Of a stretch of DNA of 5,594 nucleotides, positions 1 to 5,594 are shown piece after piece. The DNA lies in contig JAKANG010000132.1 of the NCBI GenBank assembly GCA_021812505.1, positions 1 to 5,594 of the forward strand, written 5' to 3'. The number at the start of each line of letters is the position of its first letter. Position 1 is the stretch's first letter. Origin of the DNA: Pseudomonadota bacterium. GTDB lineage: Bacteria; Pseudomonadota; Alphaproteobacteria; Rhizobiales; Beijerinckiaceae. The notes under the pieces are model-generated. The model was given only the letters and a program-made list of their open reading frames with translations. It had not been told where the DNA came from and did no database searches. The translations under genes were made by a program, and so were the position numbers.

Positions 1-698
1 ACGGCCTCAGCCTCAAAGTCGCGGATGGCGAGGTCGCCGCGATCATGGGGCCGAACGGCTCCGGCAAATCGACGCTGTCCTATGTCGTCGCCGGCCGCCC
101 GGATTATGAAGTCAGCGAAGGCTCGATCAAGCTCGACGGCGTCGATCTGGCGGAAAAATCGCCGGCTGAGCGCGCCGCGCTCGGTCTGTTCCTGGTGTTC
201 CAATATCCGCTGGAAATTCCCGGCGTTACCACCATGACCTTCCTCAAAGCGGCGATCAACGCCCAGCGCAAGGCGCGCGGCGAGGAGGAGCTGGCGACGC
301 CGGATTTCATGCGACGCGTGCGCGACGCGGCGAAAAAGCTCAATATCTCGCAGGACATGCTCAAGCGCCCGGTCAATTTCGGCTTTTCCGGCGGCGAGAA
401 AAAGCGCATGGAAATCCTGCAGATGGCGCTGCTGGAGCCGAAATTCGCCATTCTCGACGAGATGGATTCCGGCCTCGACATCGACGCCTTGCGCGTCTGC
501 GCCGAGGGCGTCAACGCGCTGCGCTCGAAGGAGCGCGGCCTGCTGGTCATCACCCATTACCAGCGCCTGCTCGACTATATCGCGCCCGACACCGTACATG
601 TGATGCACAAGGGAAGGATCGTGCGCAGCGGCGGGCCTGAACTGGCGCTCGAACTCGAAAAGAGCGGCTATGCCGATTATGCCGAAGAGGCCGCGTGA
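1..698 (+). CDS. sufC: Fe-S cluster assembly ATPase SufC (5' partial)
   Basis: This is the ABC-type ATPase of the SufBCD scaffold, which builds Fe-S clusters in the cytosol and is not a transporter despite its fold. The reading frame is open from base 3 to the TGA at 696-698, giving 231 visible residues; by comparison with E. coli SufC (248 aa) roughly 20 N-terminal residues lie outside the window. The ATG at 45 is internal, because the codons before it already read GLSLKVADGEVAAI, the usual strand leading into Walker A. Visible motifs are Walker A GPNGSGKST (48-74), the signature FSGGEKKRMEI (from about 384), Walker B with FAILDEMDSGLD (from about 444) and the switch histidine in ITHYQR (about 549-566). 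SGGEKKR and DSGLDIDAL are specific for SufC among ABC ATPases. The stop codon overlaps the sufD start by one base. Confidence 0.97.
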   Translation, partial: GLSLKVADGEVAAIMGPNGSGKSTLSYVVAGRPDYEVSEGSIKLDGVDLAEKSPAERAALGLFLVFQYPLEIPGVTTMTFLKAAINAQRKARGEEELATPDFMRRVRDAAKKLNISQDMLKRPVNFGFSGGEKKRMEILQMALLEPKFAILDEMDSGLDIDALRVCAEGVNALRSKERGLLVITHYQRLLDYIAPDTVHVMHKGRIVRSGGPELALELEKSGYADYAEEAA

Positions 699-1981
699 TG
701 GGCGCGATCCTGCAAAATCCGACCCAGGCCGAGCAGGACCTGCTCGCGAGCTTCACCGCCGGGAAGGCGGAGCGCGAGCGCAAGGCGGCCTTCGACCGTT
801 TCGCCAATCTCGGCCTGCCGTCGCGCCGCGTCGAGTCCTGGCATTACACCGACCTGCGGGCCAAACTGCGCGCCGCTCCGCCGCCCGCAAAAAAGCCCGA
901 CGCGGCGGCTCTGGCGCAAGCCAGGGACAGGCTCGGGCCGGTTGATCGCCTGCGGATCGTGACGGTGGACGGCTTTTTCAGCCGCGAATTGTCGGATGAA
1001 TTGTCCACCGTGCCCGGCGTCCGCCTTCGTCCCCTCCTGGAGGACGATGTCCGGCTGAAGCGACTGGTCGAGGGGGCGGGCGATGCCCTGCTCGATCTCA
1101 ACGGCGCCTTCGCGGAGGGCGGCTTCGTGCTGGAAATCGCGCCCGGCGGCCGCGTGGACGCCGCATTCGAACTGGTCGCGCTTGACGGGGGGACCGGCGC
1201 GCGAGGCCGTTTCGGCCGAGGCATGGTCATACTGGGGGAAGATTCGCGCGCCACGTTTCTGGAGACGCGCGGCGAGAGCGGCGAAGGCTTCAGCGACAGC
1301 GCGCTTTTCCTGTCGCTGGGGCGCGGCTCCGAACTGGATTACGCCTGCCGCTCGACCGGCGGCGCGTCGGTCGAAGTGCAGACTTTTGTCGCGCGACTGG
1401 AGCAGGACGCGCGGCTGCGCGCGACCGCTTTTGTCGCCGGCGCGCCTTTCCTGCGCCGCCAGCTTTTCGTCTCCTGCGCCGGGGAGAACGCCGAAGCCCA
1501 TCTGTCCGGCGGCGCCCTTCTGCGCGGGCGCGAACACGTGGACACAACGCTGACGCTCACCCATGACGCGCCGTCCTGCATCAGCCGGGAAACCTTCAAA
1601 TATGTCCTCGCGGATCAGGCGGAAGGTGTATTCCAGGGCAAGATTATAGTGCCTCCGCATGCACAGAAAACCGACGGCAAGATGCTGTGCCGCGGCCTGC
1701 TGCTGTCGGACGAAGCCTCCATGTCGTCCAAGCCGGAACTGGAGATTTTCGCCGACGATGTCGCTTGCGGCCATGGCGCGGCCTGCGCGCGTCTCGACGA
1801 AAGCCAGCTTTTTTACATGGAATCGCGCGGCATCCCGCGCGTCCAGGCTCAGGCCATTCTCGTCGAGGCCTTTGCCGCGGACGCTTTCGACATCATCGAC
1901 GACGAGGATTTGCGCGACCTCCTCAAGCTTGACCTCAAGCGCCTGCTCGGGACGAATTTCCCCTGGGGGGCTTTTTCATGA
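698..1981 (+). CDS. sufD: Fe-S cluster assembly protein SufD
   Basis: SufD is a scaffold subunit that pairs with SufB and is driven by SufC in de novo Fe-S cluster assembly. The product is 427 aa, close to E. coli SufD in length. The C-terminal half carries the family hallmarks: VFQGKIIV, AQKTDGKM, LLLSDEA, KPELEIFADDVACGHGAA and FYMESRGIPR. Within them Cys357 and His359 fall at nearly the same positions as the E. coli SufD Cys358/His360 pair, of which the histidine is implicated in cluster assembly. The N-terminal third is less conserved but contains RRVESWHYTDLR, typical of the SufBD N-terminal region. ATG 698 is preferred over the in-frame GTG 695: it forms a TGATG junction with the sufC stop, and a GAAGAGG-like ribosome site lies just upstream. 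The 3' end overlaps sufS by 4 nt (ATGA). Confidence 0.96.
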   Translation: MGAILQNPTQAEQDLLASFTAGKAERERKAAFDRFANLGLPSRRVESWHYTDLRAKLRAAPPPAKKPDAAALAQARDRLGPVDRLRIVTVDGFFSRELSDELSTVPGVRLRPLLEDDVRLKRLVEGAGDALLDLNGAFAEGGFVLEIAPGGRVDAAFELVALDGGTGARGRFGRGMVILGEDSRATFLETRGESGEGFSDSALFLSLGRGSELDYACRSTGGASVEVQTFVARLEQDARLRATAFVAGAPFLRRQLFVSCAGENAEAHLSGGALLRGREHVDTTLTLTHDAPSCISRETFKYVLADQAEGVFQGKIIVPPHAQKTDGKMLCRGLLLSDEASMSSKPELEIFADDVACGHGAACARLDESQLFYMESRGIPRVQAQAILVEAFAADAFDIIDDEDLRDLLKLDLKRLLGTNFPWGAFS

Positions 1982-3219
1982 ACCAGCCGGTGAAGATCCC
2001 TGTCCTCGACATCGAGAAAATCCGCGCCGATTTCCCCATTCTTGGCGAGAAGCCCTATGGCAAGACGCTGGTCTATCTCGACAATGCGGCCTCGGCGCAG
2101 AAGCCGCGCGCGGTGATCGAGCGAATGGTCCGCGCCTATGAGCACGAATACGCCAATGTCCATCGCGGCTTGCATTTCCTGGCCAACGCCGCGACCGACG
2201 CCTATGAGGGCGCGCGCGAGAAAATGCGCGCCTTTCTCAACGCCGGCTCCAGCGAAGAAATCATTTTTACCCGCGGCGCCACCGAGGCGCTGAATCTGGT
2301 CGCTTCCTCCTTCGGCCTCGCCCATATCGGCGAGGGCGACGAGATCGTGTTGTCGATCATGGAGCATCATTCCAATATCGTGCCCTGGCATTTTCTGCGC
2401 GAACGCAAGGGCGCGAAGCTGAAATGGGTCGATGTCGAGGACGACGGCTCGTTCTCGCTCGCCAAATTCGCCGACGCGCTGACCGAGAAAACGAAGATCG
2501 TCGCGATCACCCATATGTCCAACGTTCTGGGCACGGTGACGCCGGTGAAGGAGATCGTCGGCCTCGCCCATGAGCGCGGGATTCCGGTACTGATCGACGG
2601 CTCGCAGGGGGCGGTCCATTGCGATGTGGACGTGCGCGATCTCGATGTCGATTTCTATGTCGTCACCGGCCACAAGCTTTACGGCCCGACCGGGATCGGC
2701 GCCCTTTACGGCAAGCGGGAATGGCTCGAAAAGCTGCCGCCCTTCGCCGGCGGCGGCGAGATGATCGAGACGGTGACGCTCGACAATGTGACCTATGGCG
2801 TTCCGCCGCAGCGTTTCGAAGCCGGCACGCCGCCGATCGTCCAGGCGGCGGGGCTTGGGGCCGCGCTCGATTATATGGAAGGCGTCGGCCGCGCCGCGAT
2901 CCACGCCCATGAGGCCGACCTTGCCGCCTATGCCGCGAAGCGCCTCGGCGAACTGCCTTACCTGCGGATGATCGGCAATGCGCCGGGCAAGGGGGCTCTG
3001 TTCTCCTTCGAAATGAAGGGCGCGCACGCCCATGACGTCGCCACGGTGATCGACCGTTCCGGCGTCGCGGTGCGCGCCGGCACCCATTGCGCTCAGCCGC
3101 TTTTGGCGCGTTTCGGCGCGACCTCGACATGCCGGGCGAGTTTCGCGCTCTACAACACGCGCGCGGAAGTAGATGCTCTTGTCGCGGCGCTGGAGCGCGC
3201 CGCCCATCTTTTTGCCTGA
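1978..3219 (+). CDS. sufS: Cysteine desulfurase SufS (group II, PLP-dependent)
   Basis: SufS converts L-cysteine to L-alanine and leaves a persulfide sulfur for the SufBCD scaffold. The protein has 413 aa and belongs to the class V aminotransferase fold. Visible residues are His130 in MEHHSN (stacks on PLP), Asp207 and Gln210 in LIDGSQGAVH (contact the PLP ring), Lys233 in TGHKLYGPTG (Schiff-base lysine) and Cys371 in RAGTHCAQP (sulfur acceptor). All four sites sit at a constant +7 offset from the E. coli SufS residues His123, Asp200/Gln203, Lys226 and Cys364, so the enzyme looks intact. The short active-site loop (RAGTHCA) identifies group II (SufS/CsdA) rather than IscS/NifS. ATG 1978 makes a 4-nt ATGA overlap with sufD. 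Group II enzymes normally use a SufE or SufU partner; none is encoded in this window. Confidence 0.97.
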   Translation: MNQPVKIPVLDIEKIRADFPILGEKPYGKTLVYLDNAASAQKPRAVIERMVRAYEHEYANVHRGLHFLANAATDAYEGAREKMRAFLNAGSSEEIIFTRGATEALNLVASSFGLAHIGEGDEIVLSIMEHHSNIVPWHFLRERKGAKLKWVDVEDDGSFSLAKFADALTEKTKIVAITHMSNVLGTVTPVKEIVGLAHERGIPVLIDGSQGAVHCDVDVRDLDVDFYVVTGHKLYGPTGIGALYGKREWLEKLPPFAGGGEMIETVTLDNVTYGVPPQRFEAGTPPIVQAAGLGAALDYMEGVGRAAIHAHEADLAAYAAKRLGELPYLRMIGNAPGKGALFSFEMKGAHAHDVATVIDRSGVAVRAGTHCAQPLLARFGATSTCRASFALYNTRAEVDALVAALERAAHLFA

Positions 3220-3232
3220 ACGGAATCACGCG

Positions 3233-3616
3233 ATGAACCAGCACGCCGAAGCCGAAATTCAGCCGAATCGCCCCGCTTTCGCGGTGAAGGACGCCATGTC
3301 GCCGGAAGAGCTCGACAGGCTCACCGATGGCATCATCGCCGCGCTCAAGACAGTGTTCGACCCGGAAATCCCGGCCGACATCTATGAACTCGGCCTGATC
3401 TATCGCGTCGATATCGATGGAAGCCGTTTCGTCACCATCGACATGACCCTGACCGCGCCCGGTTGCCCGGTGGCGGGCGAAATGCCGGTCTGGGTGCGCA
3501 ATGCGGTCTCCGCCGTGCCTGGCGTCGCCGGGGTCGAAGTCAATATGGTGTTCGACCCGCCGTGGGATCAAAGCCGCATGTCGGAGGAAGCGAGAATCGC
3601 GCTGGATATGTGGTGA
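3233..3616 (+). CDS. sufT: SUF-associated MIP18/DUF59 family protein (SufT)
   Basis: This is a 127-aa protein of the MIP18/DUF59 (PaaD-like) family, whose SUF-linked members help maturation or delivery of Fe-S clusters. The N-terminal ~20 residues are a variable extension. The conserved core includes DPEIPADIYELGLIY (43-57), MTLTAPGCPVAGEMP (71-85) with the family cysteine Cys78, and VEVNMVFDPPW (101-111). The open frame extends upstream to 3173, but that would overlap sufS by 47 nt. ATG 3233, 13 nt after the sufS stop and behind a weak GGAA-type site, is the better start. It is the last suf gene seen here; in many alphaproteobacteria sufA (an A-type carrier) comes next, but downstream DNA is non-coding on this strand. 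The biochemical role of SufT is less certain than that of SufC, SufD and SufS. Confidence 0.9.
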   Translation: MNQHAEAEIQPNRPAFAVKDAMSPEELDRLTDGIIAALKTVFDPEIPADIYELGLIYRVDIDGSRFVTIDMTLTAPGCPVAGEMPVWVRNAVSAVPGVAGVEVNMVFDPPWDQSRMSEEARIALDMW

Positions 3617-3632
3617 ACCGCCTCCGCGGGCG

Positions 3633-3784
3633 GCGCTCGAGCGGTGAACACCCTACGCTTGGCGTCCGGCTAGACGAACCCGTCGGGCGGAGAGCGGAAG
3701 TTCCCAACCGCGTGGGGGCGGAGGGTTAGAGGCAAAGTCCGAGCTCTCTCCGAGGTCGCATAAGCGGTGTCAGCTTCGACGCGC
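3633..3784 (+). ncRNA. Candidate structured RNA, possibly a group II intron domain I remnant
   Basis: This is part of a 188-base stretch without a gene. Reading by eye, bases 3633-3642 pair with 3773-3784 in a 10-bp stem with two single-base bulges (3775, 3780). Inside it, ACACC (3648-3652) pairs with GGTGT (3766-3770). Enclosed hairpins are ACGC/GCGT (3655-3665) and GACG-AACC-CGTC (3673-3684), plus GGAGAG (3689-3694) with CTCTCC (3746-3751), which encloses a GC-rich arm with CCGC/GCGG options around 3708-3721. A closed, multi-branched layout of this kind is what a folded RNA domain looks like. The wording of the sequence (GTCCGGCTAGACGAACC, AAAGTCCGAGCTCTCTCCGA) reminds me of the 5' domain of bacterial group II introns, but that is memory and not a search. 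No GUGYG intron start, maturase or domain V is present, so a full intron is excluded here. Strand is inferred from the resemblance. Confidence 0.4.
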
Positions 3785-3785
3785 G

Positions 3786-3804
3786 TCAGCCTTCATCAGG
3801 CTGA
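3786..3804. terminator. Perfect 7-bp stem-loop between convergent genes
   Basis: TCAGCCT (3786-3792) and AGGCTGA (3798-3804) form a perfect 7-bp stem with loop TCATC. It begins two bases after the branched RNA fold ends and stops exactly before the stop codon of the minus-strand membrane protein gene (3805-3807). Its position between convergent transcripts suits a two-way terminator or an mRNA 3'-end stabiliser. However, neither strand has a run of T after the stem, so a classical intrinsic terminator is not shown. Confidence 0.4.
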
Positions 3805-3838
3805 TCAACTCCAGTGATAACCGTGAACTGGCTGATCA
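3799..3838. repeat. 9-nt direct repeat GGCTGATCA
   Basis: GGCTGATCA occurs at 3799-3807 and again at 3830-3838, spaced 31 nt apart. The first copy includes the 3' arm of the stem-loop and the minus-strand stop codon; the second lies in the last codons of the same gene. It could be chance, a small duplication, or the trace of a local rearrangement at the border of the non-coding segment. Confidence 0.35.
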
Positions 3839-4089
3839 TCGACTGAACGTCCCGGCTCCCGAGCGTTCAGCATGCGCTCATGGGCGGCGCGCGCGAAAGG
3901 CGCCAGCCACCACGCGACCGGCGTCGACACAATCAGTGACGCCGCAACCACGAAAGGCATCAATGTCATGGCGAGATTCGAAAGCGGCGTCGCCAAAACC
4001 AGGACCGCGCCAATGCCGAAAACGACCGCCTGCACCATCATGAAAATCACGAGTGCGATAGTCGTGCGATTTGACATGTGATGGGTCAT
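3805..4089 (-). CDS. Small two-helix membrane protein, unknown function
   Basis: This is a 94-aa protein that I cannot assign to a named family. Two hydrophobic segments are clear, about residues 10-33 (IALVIFMMVQAVVFGIGAVL core) and 41-63 (MTLMPFVVAASLIVSTPVAW core), joined by a short TPLSN loop, with a polar, charged tail of about 30 residues. An inner-membrane hairpin protein is the natural reading. The frame is open upstream to 4281, but ATG 4089 is chosen because GGGAGG lies 5 nt before it and because the hydropathy pattern begins just after it. A second ATG at 4077 would give 90 aa but is too far from the ribosome site. A sigma-EcfG-like promoter lies about 40 nt upstream, which suggests a role in the general stress response. 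No partner gene is adjacent on the same strand in a tight operon, so it is probably transcribed on its own. Confidence 0.75.
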   Translation of the reverse strand: MTHHMSNRTTIALVIFMMVQAVVFGIGAVLVLATPLSNLAMTLMPFVVAASLIVSTPVAWWLAPFARAAHERMLNAREPGRSVDDQPVHGYHWS

Positions 4090-4094
4090 TTCGG

Positions 4095-4100
4095 CCTCCC
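4095..4100 (-). promoter_or_regulatory. Strong ribosome binding site GGGAGG
   Basis: On the minus strand GGGAGG is followed by CCGAA and then ATG (4089-4087), a 5-nt spacing. It decides the start of the small membrane protein and excludes the longer open frame. Confidence 0.75.
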
Positions 4101-4128
4101 AAATTTGCTCGCGACTCCTCTGGCCTAG

Positions 4129-4154
4129 AACGCGCAGAGATCGGACCGAGTTCC
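4129..4154 (-). promoter_or_regulatory. Sigma-EcfG-type (general stress) promoter
   Basis: On the minus strand GGAAC (4154-4150) is followed by 17 bases and then CGTT (4132-4129). The published consensus for the alphaproteobacterial general stress sigma factor EcfG is GGAAC-N16-17-CGTT, so both elements and the spacing agree. Transcription would start around 4118-4122, leaving a leader of about 30 nt that contains the GGGAGG ribosome site before ATG 4089. The match is to nine fixed bases with restricted spacing and correct orientation and distance to a gene, which makes chance unlikely but not impossible. Confidence 0.7.
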
Positions 4155-4302
4155 TTTTCAGGACGATTTTCGCGCTACCCGTTTCGCGCTGTCGTCTTTT
4201 TTCCAATGGAATGTCGGCGTCCGACGCCAATGAACAATGGATGTCCGCTTCGAGCCGGAAGTTTGCCGATTTCGCGGTCATTCACGAACGGGAGCCAAGC
4301 CG
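4155..4302. other. Intergenic spacer upstream of the stress promoter
   Basis: No gene is supported here. It contains a small inverted repeat, GTCGG-CGT-CCGAC (4213-4225), overlapping an alternative GGCGT/ACGCC hairpin (4216-4228). It also has a palindrome TTCCAATGGAA (4201-4211) and three copies of the core CAATG (4204, 4228, 4235). The T-run at 4197-4202 lies on the wrong side of the hairpin for a terminator on the plus strand, and on the minus strand it reads as A. Any terminator for the pyrE-side transcript is therefore not obvious. Confidence 0.4.
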
Positions 4303-4986
4303 CTAGGGCGCAGCCTTTCGATAAAGTCCTGAAAAAGATACGTTCATCCCGCCGCAGACATCGTTGTCGCGCACGAACAGGAAATCCCCCGAGCGGACGA
4401 GTTTCAGATTGCAGCCGCTGACGGAATCGTCGTCCACGATCCTGCCCTGGCCGTTTTTGAGTGCGAGCGGGCCGGAAAATGAGCCGGAATTGATCGCGCC
4501 GCGCTTGACCCGCTCGGGGTCGAGCGCGCCATAGGTCGCCTCGCCGCTCGCCCTCAGCCCGTCCTTGGCCTGTTCGATGGCGATGTCGGCCTCGACGCGC
4601 TTCCAGCCGCCGACCCATGCGGCGGGATCGTTAGCCAGCGGGGCCGGTTCGAGCGTGGCGGAAGGCAGCCAGCCGCCGCGGCTCCCCTTGCCGTCGTCGT
4701 AATCGACGCAGACGAAATCGCCCCTTTTGCCGCCGAGCACGACCAGATCGCCGGGAACGAGATAAGCCTTGTCCTGGCATTGCGGCGCGACGGAAGGGCA
4801 GGGGCTTTTGCGGCCGCCATTTTTGCGGAAAAAAACTTTGCCCGCATCCGTCTTGATCCGGCCGATGACAAGATCGGGCGTATCGGCAAAGCCGACGCCC
4901 GAGCAGAAGCTTTCGCTATTTCCCGCCCGCGCGGCGAGAGGCGGAAGGAAAAGCGCCGTCGCGCCGATGAGGGCAAGGCGGCGCAT
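4303..4986 (-). CDS. Secreted six-cysteine protein with SH3-like region
   Basis: This is a 227-aa hypothetical exported protein. Residues 1-21 form a Sec signal peptide: MRR, a hydrophobic core, then LAARA with likely cleavage after Ala21. About residues 38-115 resemble a bacterial SH3-like domain, with YLVPGDLVVLGG, DFVCVDYDDG and GGWLPSATLEP placed as in such domains. Residues 124-227 form a second, beta-rich part that starts WVGGWKR and ends CGGMNVSFSGLYRK, a type of ending I associate with small exported proteins of the lysozyme-inhibitor kind, though this is uncertain. Cysteines at 28, 63, 70, 93, 192 and 211 are even in number and suit disulfides in the periplasm. An alternative GTG start at 4995 adds three residues and makes a 4-nt GTGA overlap with the pyrE stop; either start implies translational coupling to pyrE. 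No enzymatic motif is visible. The much longer open frame to 5133 is rejected because it runs inside pyrE. Confidence 0.8.
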   Translation of the reverse strand: MRRLALIGATALFLPPLAARAGNSESFCSGVGFADTPDLVIGRIKTDAGKVFFRKNGGRKSPCPSVAPQCQDKAYLVPGDLVVLGGKRGDFVCVDYDDGKGSRGGWLPSATLEPAPLANDPAAWVGGWKRVEADIAIEQAKDGLRASGEATYGALDPERVKRGAINSGSFSGPLALKNGQGRIVDDDSVSGCNLKLVRSGDFLFVRDNDVCGGMNVSFSGLYRKAAP

Positions 4987-4991
4987 CCGGC

Positions 4992-5594
4992 TCACGCTTT
5001 TTGACCGAATTCGCTGGCCCCGCCGTGCGCGGCGGACCATTCGGCGGGGGCGCGCAGGAATTTCTCCACCTCGTCCAAAGTCGCGTCGGGCAGATATTTC
5101 GTCCGGCGCGCGACCTTCAGCACGTCCCACCACGTCGTGAGTTGATGAAGCACGATATTCTCTTTCCCCAGCTCGGCGCGAGCCTGCGGGAAAATGTCAT
5201 AGAAAAAGAACACGAAGGTATGGCCGCAGCTCTGGCCCGCCTCGCGGATCGCCGAGATGAAATTGACCTTCGAGGCGCCGTCGGTCGCGAGGTCTTCGAC
5301 CAGCAAAGTGCGGGCGCCGTCGCGCACCTCGCCCTCGATCCGGGCGTTGCGGCCGAAACCCTTGGGTTTTTTCCGCACATATTGCATCGGCAGCGACAGC
5401 CGGTCGGAAATCCAGGCGGCGAAGGGAATGCCCGCCGTCTCGCCGCCGGCGATGATGTCGAGGCTTTCGTAGCCGATCTCGCGCTGGATGGTTTTCACCG
5501 CGAAATCCATCAGAACATTGCGCAGGCGGGGAAAGGCGATCAGCTTGCGCATGTCCGTATAGACTGGGCTCGCCCAGCCCGATGTGAAGATGAA
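4992..5594 (-). CDS. pyrE: Orotate phosphoribosyltransferase PyrE (N-terminus outside window)
   Basis: PyrE joins orotate to PRPP to give OMP in de novo pyrimidine synthesis (cytosol). The minus-strand frame is open to the window edge, giving 200 visible residues. The ATG at 5552 is internal, because the preceding codons read [14 protein letters not shown], the conserved SGxxSPxYxD start region of OPRTases, and it continues into MRKLIAFPR. Further features are [18 protein letters not shown], the lysine-rich flexible loop [17 protein letters not shown], and the PRPP-binding motif [13 protein letters not shown] (about visible residues 97-109). In this variant E-D replaces the usual D-D, and TDGAS replaces TGGxS or TAGTA. 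The ending TWWDVLKVA followed by a helical tail fits the rhizobial-type PyrE of about 230 aa. It is followed immediately by the exported six-cysteine protein gene. Confidence 0.93.
   Translation of the reverse strand, partial: FIFTSGWASPVYTDMRKLIAFPRLRNVLMDFAVKTIQREIGYESLDIIAGGETAGIPFAAWISDRLSLPMQYVRKKPKGFGRNARIEGEVRDGARTLLVEDLATDGASKVNFISAIREAGQSCGHTFVFFFYDIFPQARAELGKENIVLHQLTTWWDVLKVARRTKYLPDATLDEVEKFLRAPAEWSAAHGGASEFGQKA

Noticed and set aside
677..1774. Long minus-strand open frame opposite sufD
   Set aside because: It is a by-product of GC-rich codons in sufD; it has low-complexity composition, no recognisable motif, and conflicts with a clearly identified gene.
1849..3207. 452-codon minus-strand open frame opposite sufS
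   Set aside because: It lies against an intact, motif-complete SufS; its translation has no coherent fold features, and third-position bias belongs to the plus strand.
2663..3571. Minus-strand frame spanning the sufS-sufT junction
   Set aside because: It is arginine-rich shadow translation across two real plus-strand genes.
3618..3633. CCGCC/GGCGG hairpin just after sufT as its terminator
   Set aside because: The stem is only 5 bp, no T-run follows, and its 3' arm shares a base with the longer-range stem at 3633.
3463..3729. Plus-strand 88-codon frame running from sufT into the spacer
   Set aside because: It starts inside sufT in another frame, has no ribosome site, and its end runs through the structured segment.
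3728..3755. RNase P RNA-like string AGGCAAAGTCCGAGCTC
   Set aside because: It recalls the conserved GAGGAAAGTCCGGGCTC of RNase P RNA, but the following conserved blocks and the matching 3' half are absent, so only a short chance or partial likeness remains.
3862..3880. GAGCG...CGCTC hairpin as a possible group II intron domain V
   Set aside because: It lacks the 34-nt domain V layout with catalytic AGC and GNRA loop, and it lies within the coding sequence of the small membrane protein.
4201..4228. Inverted repeats as a terminator for the minus-strand transcript
   Set aside because: The adjacent homopolymer run reads as A on the minus strand after the stem and lies before the stem on the plus strand, so it does not fit an intrinsic terminator.
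4090..4281. 64-residue N-terminal extension of the small membrane protein
   Set aside because: It would place the ribosome site GGGAGG and the EcfG promoter inside the coding region, and the extension shows no conserved or hydrophobic feature.
4987..5133. N-terminal extension of the exported protein into pyrE
   Set aside because: It overlaps pyrE by about 140 nt and would bury the clear signal peptide inside the protein.

Overview
The window is GC-rich chromosomal DNA with the gene style of an alphaproteobacterium, most likely Hyphomicrobiales (Rhizobiales). Three things suggest this: the suf gene order sufC-sufD-sufS followed by a DUF59/SufT gene, a PyrE of the variant with a VEDLATDG signature, and a site matching the alphaproteobacterial general-stress (EcfG) promoter consensus. 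A family such as Beijerinckiaceae or Methylocystaceae would fit, but the sequence here does not prove it.

Bases 1-3616 (+ strand) are the distal part of a SUF iron-sulfur cluster assembly operon. The order is sufC (5' end cut by the window edge), sufD, sufS and sufT. sufC/sufD overlap by 1 nt (TGATG), sufD/sufS by 4 nt (ATGA), and sufT starts 13 nt after sufS, so the genes look co-transcribed and translationally coupled. SufS takes sulfur from cysteine. SufC (ATPase) and SufD belong to the SufBCD scaffold; sufB is presumably just upstream. SufT is a MIP18-family maturation factor. No sufA or sufE follows inside the window.

Bases 3617-3804 contain no convincing gene. They contain a segment that can fold into a branched RNA: a 10-bp long-range stem pairs 3633-3642 with 3773-3784 and encloses several smaller helices. 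A perfect 7-bp hairpin follows at 3786-3804. From memory the segment resembles the 5' domain of a bacterial group II intron, but no reverse transcriptase, domain V or clear 5' intron end is visible. It is either an intron remnant or an unassigned structured RNA, and it is the least explained part of the window.

Bases 3805-4154 (- strand) hold a small two-helix membrane protein of unknown function. It has a strong ribosome binding site, and upstream lies GGAAC-N17-CGTT, which fits the sigma-EcfG consensus exactly. It is therefore a likely member of the general stress regulon.

Bases 4303-5594 (- strand) hold pyrE (orotate phosphoribosyltransferase, N-terminus outside the window). It is followed without a gap by a secreted protein with an SH3-like region and six cysteines. 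That gene lies in the same transcription unit as pyrE, though no functional link is evident.
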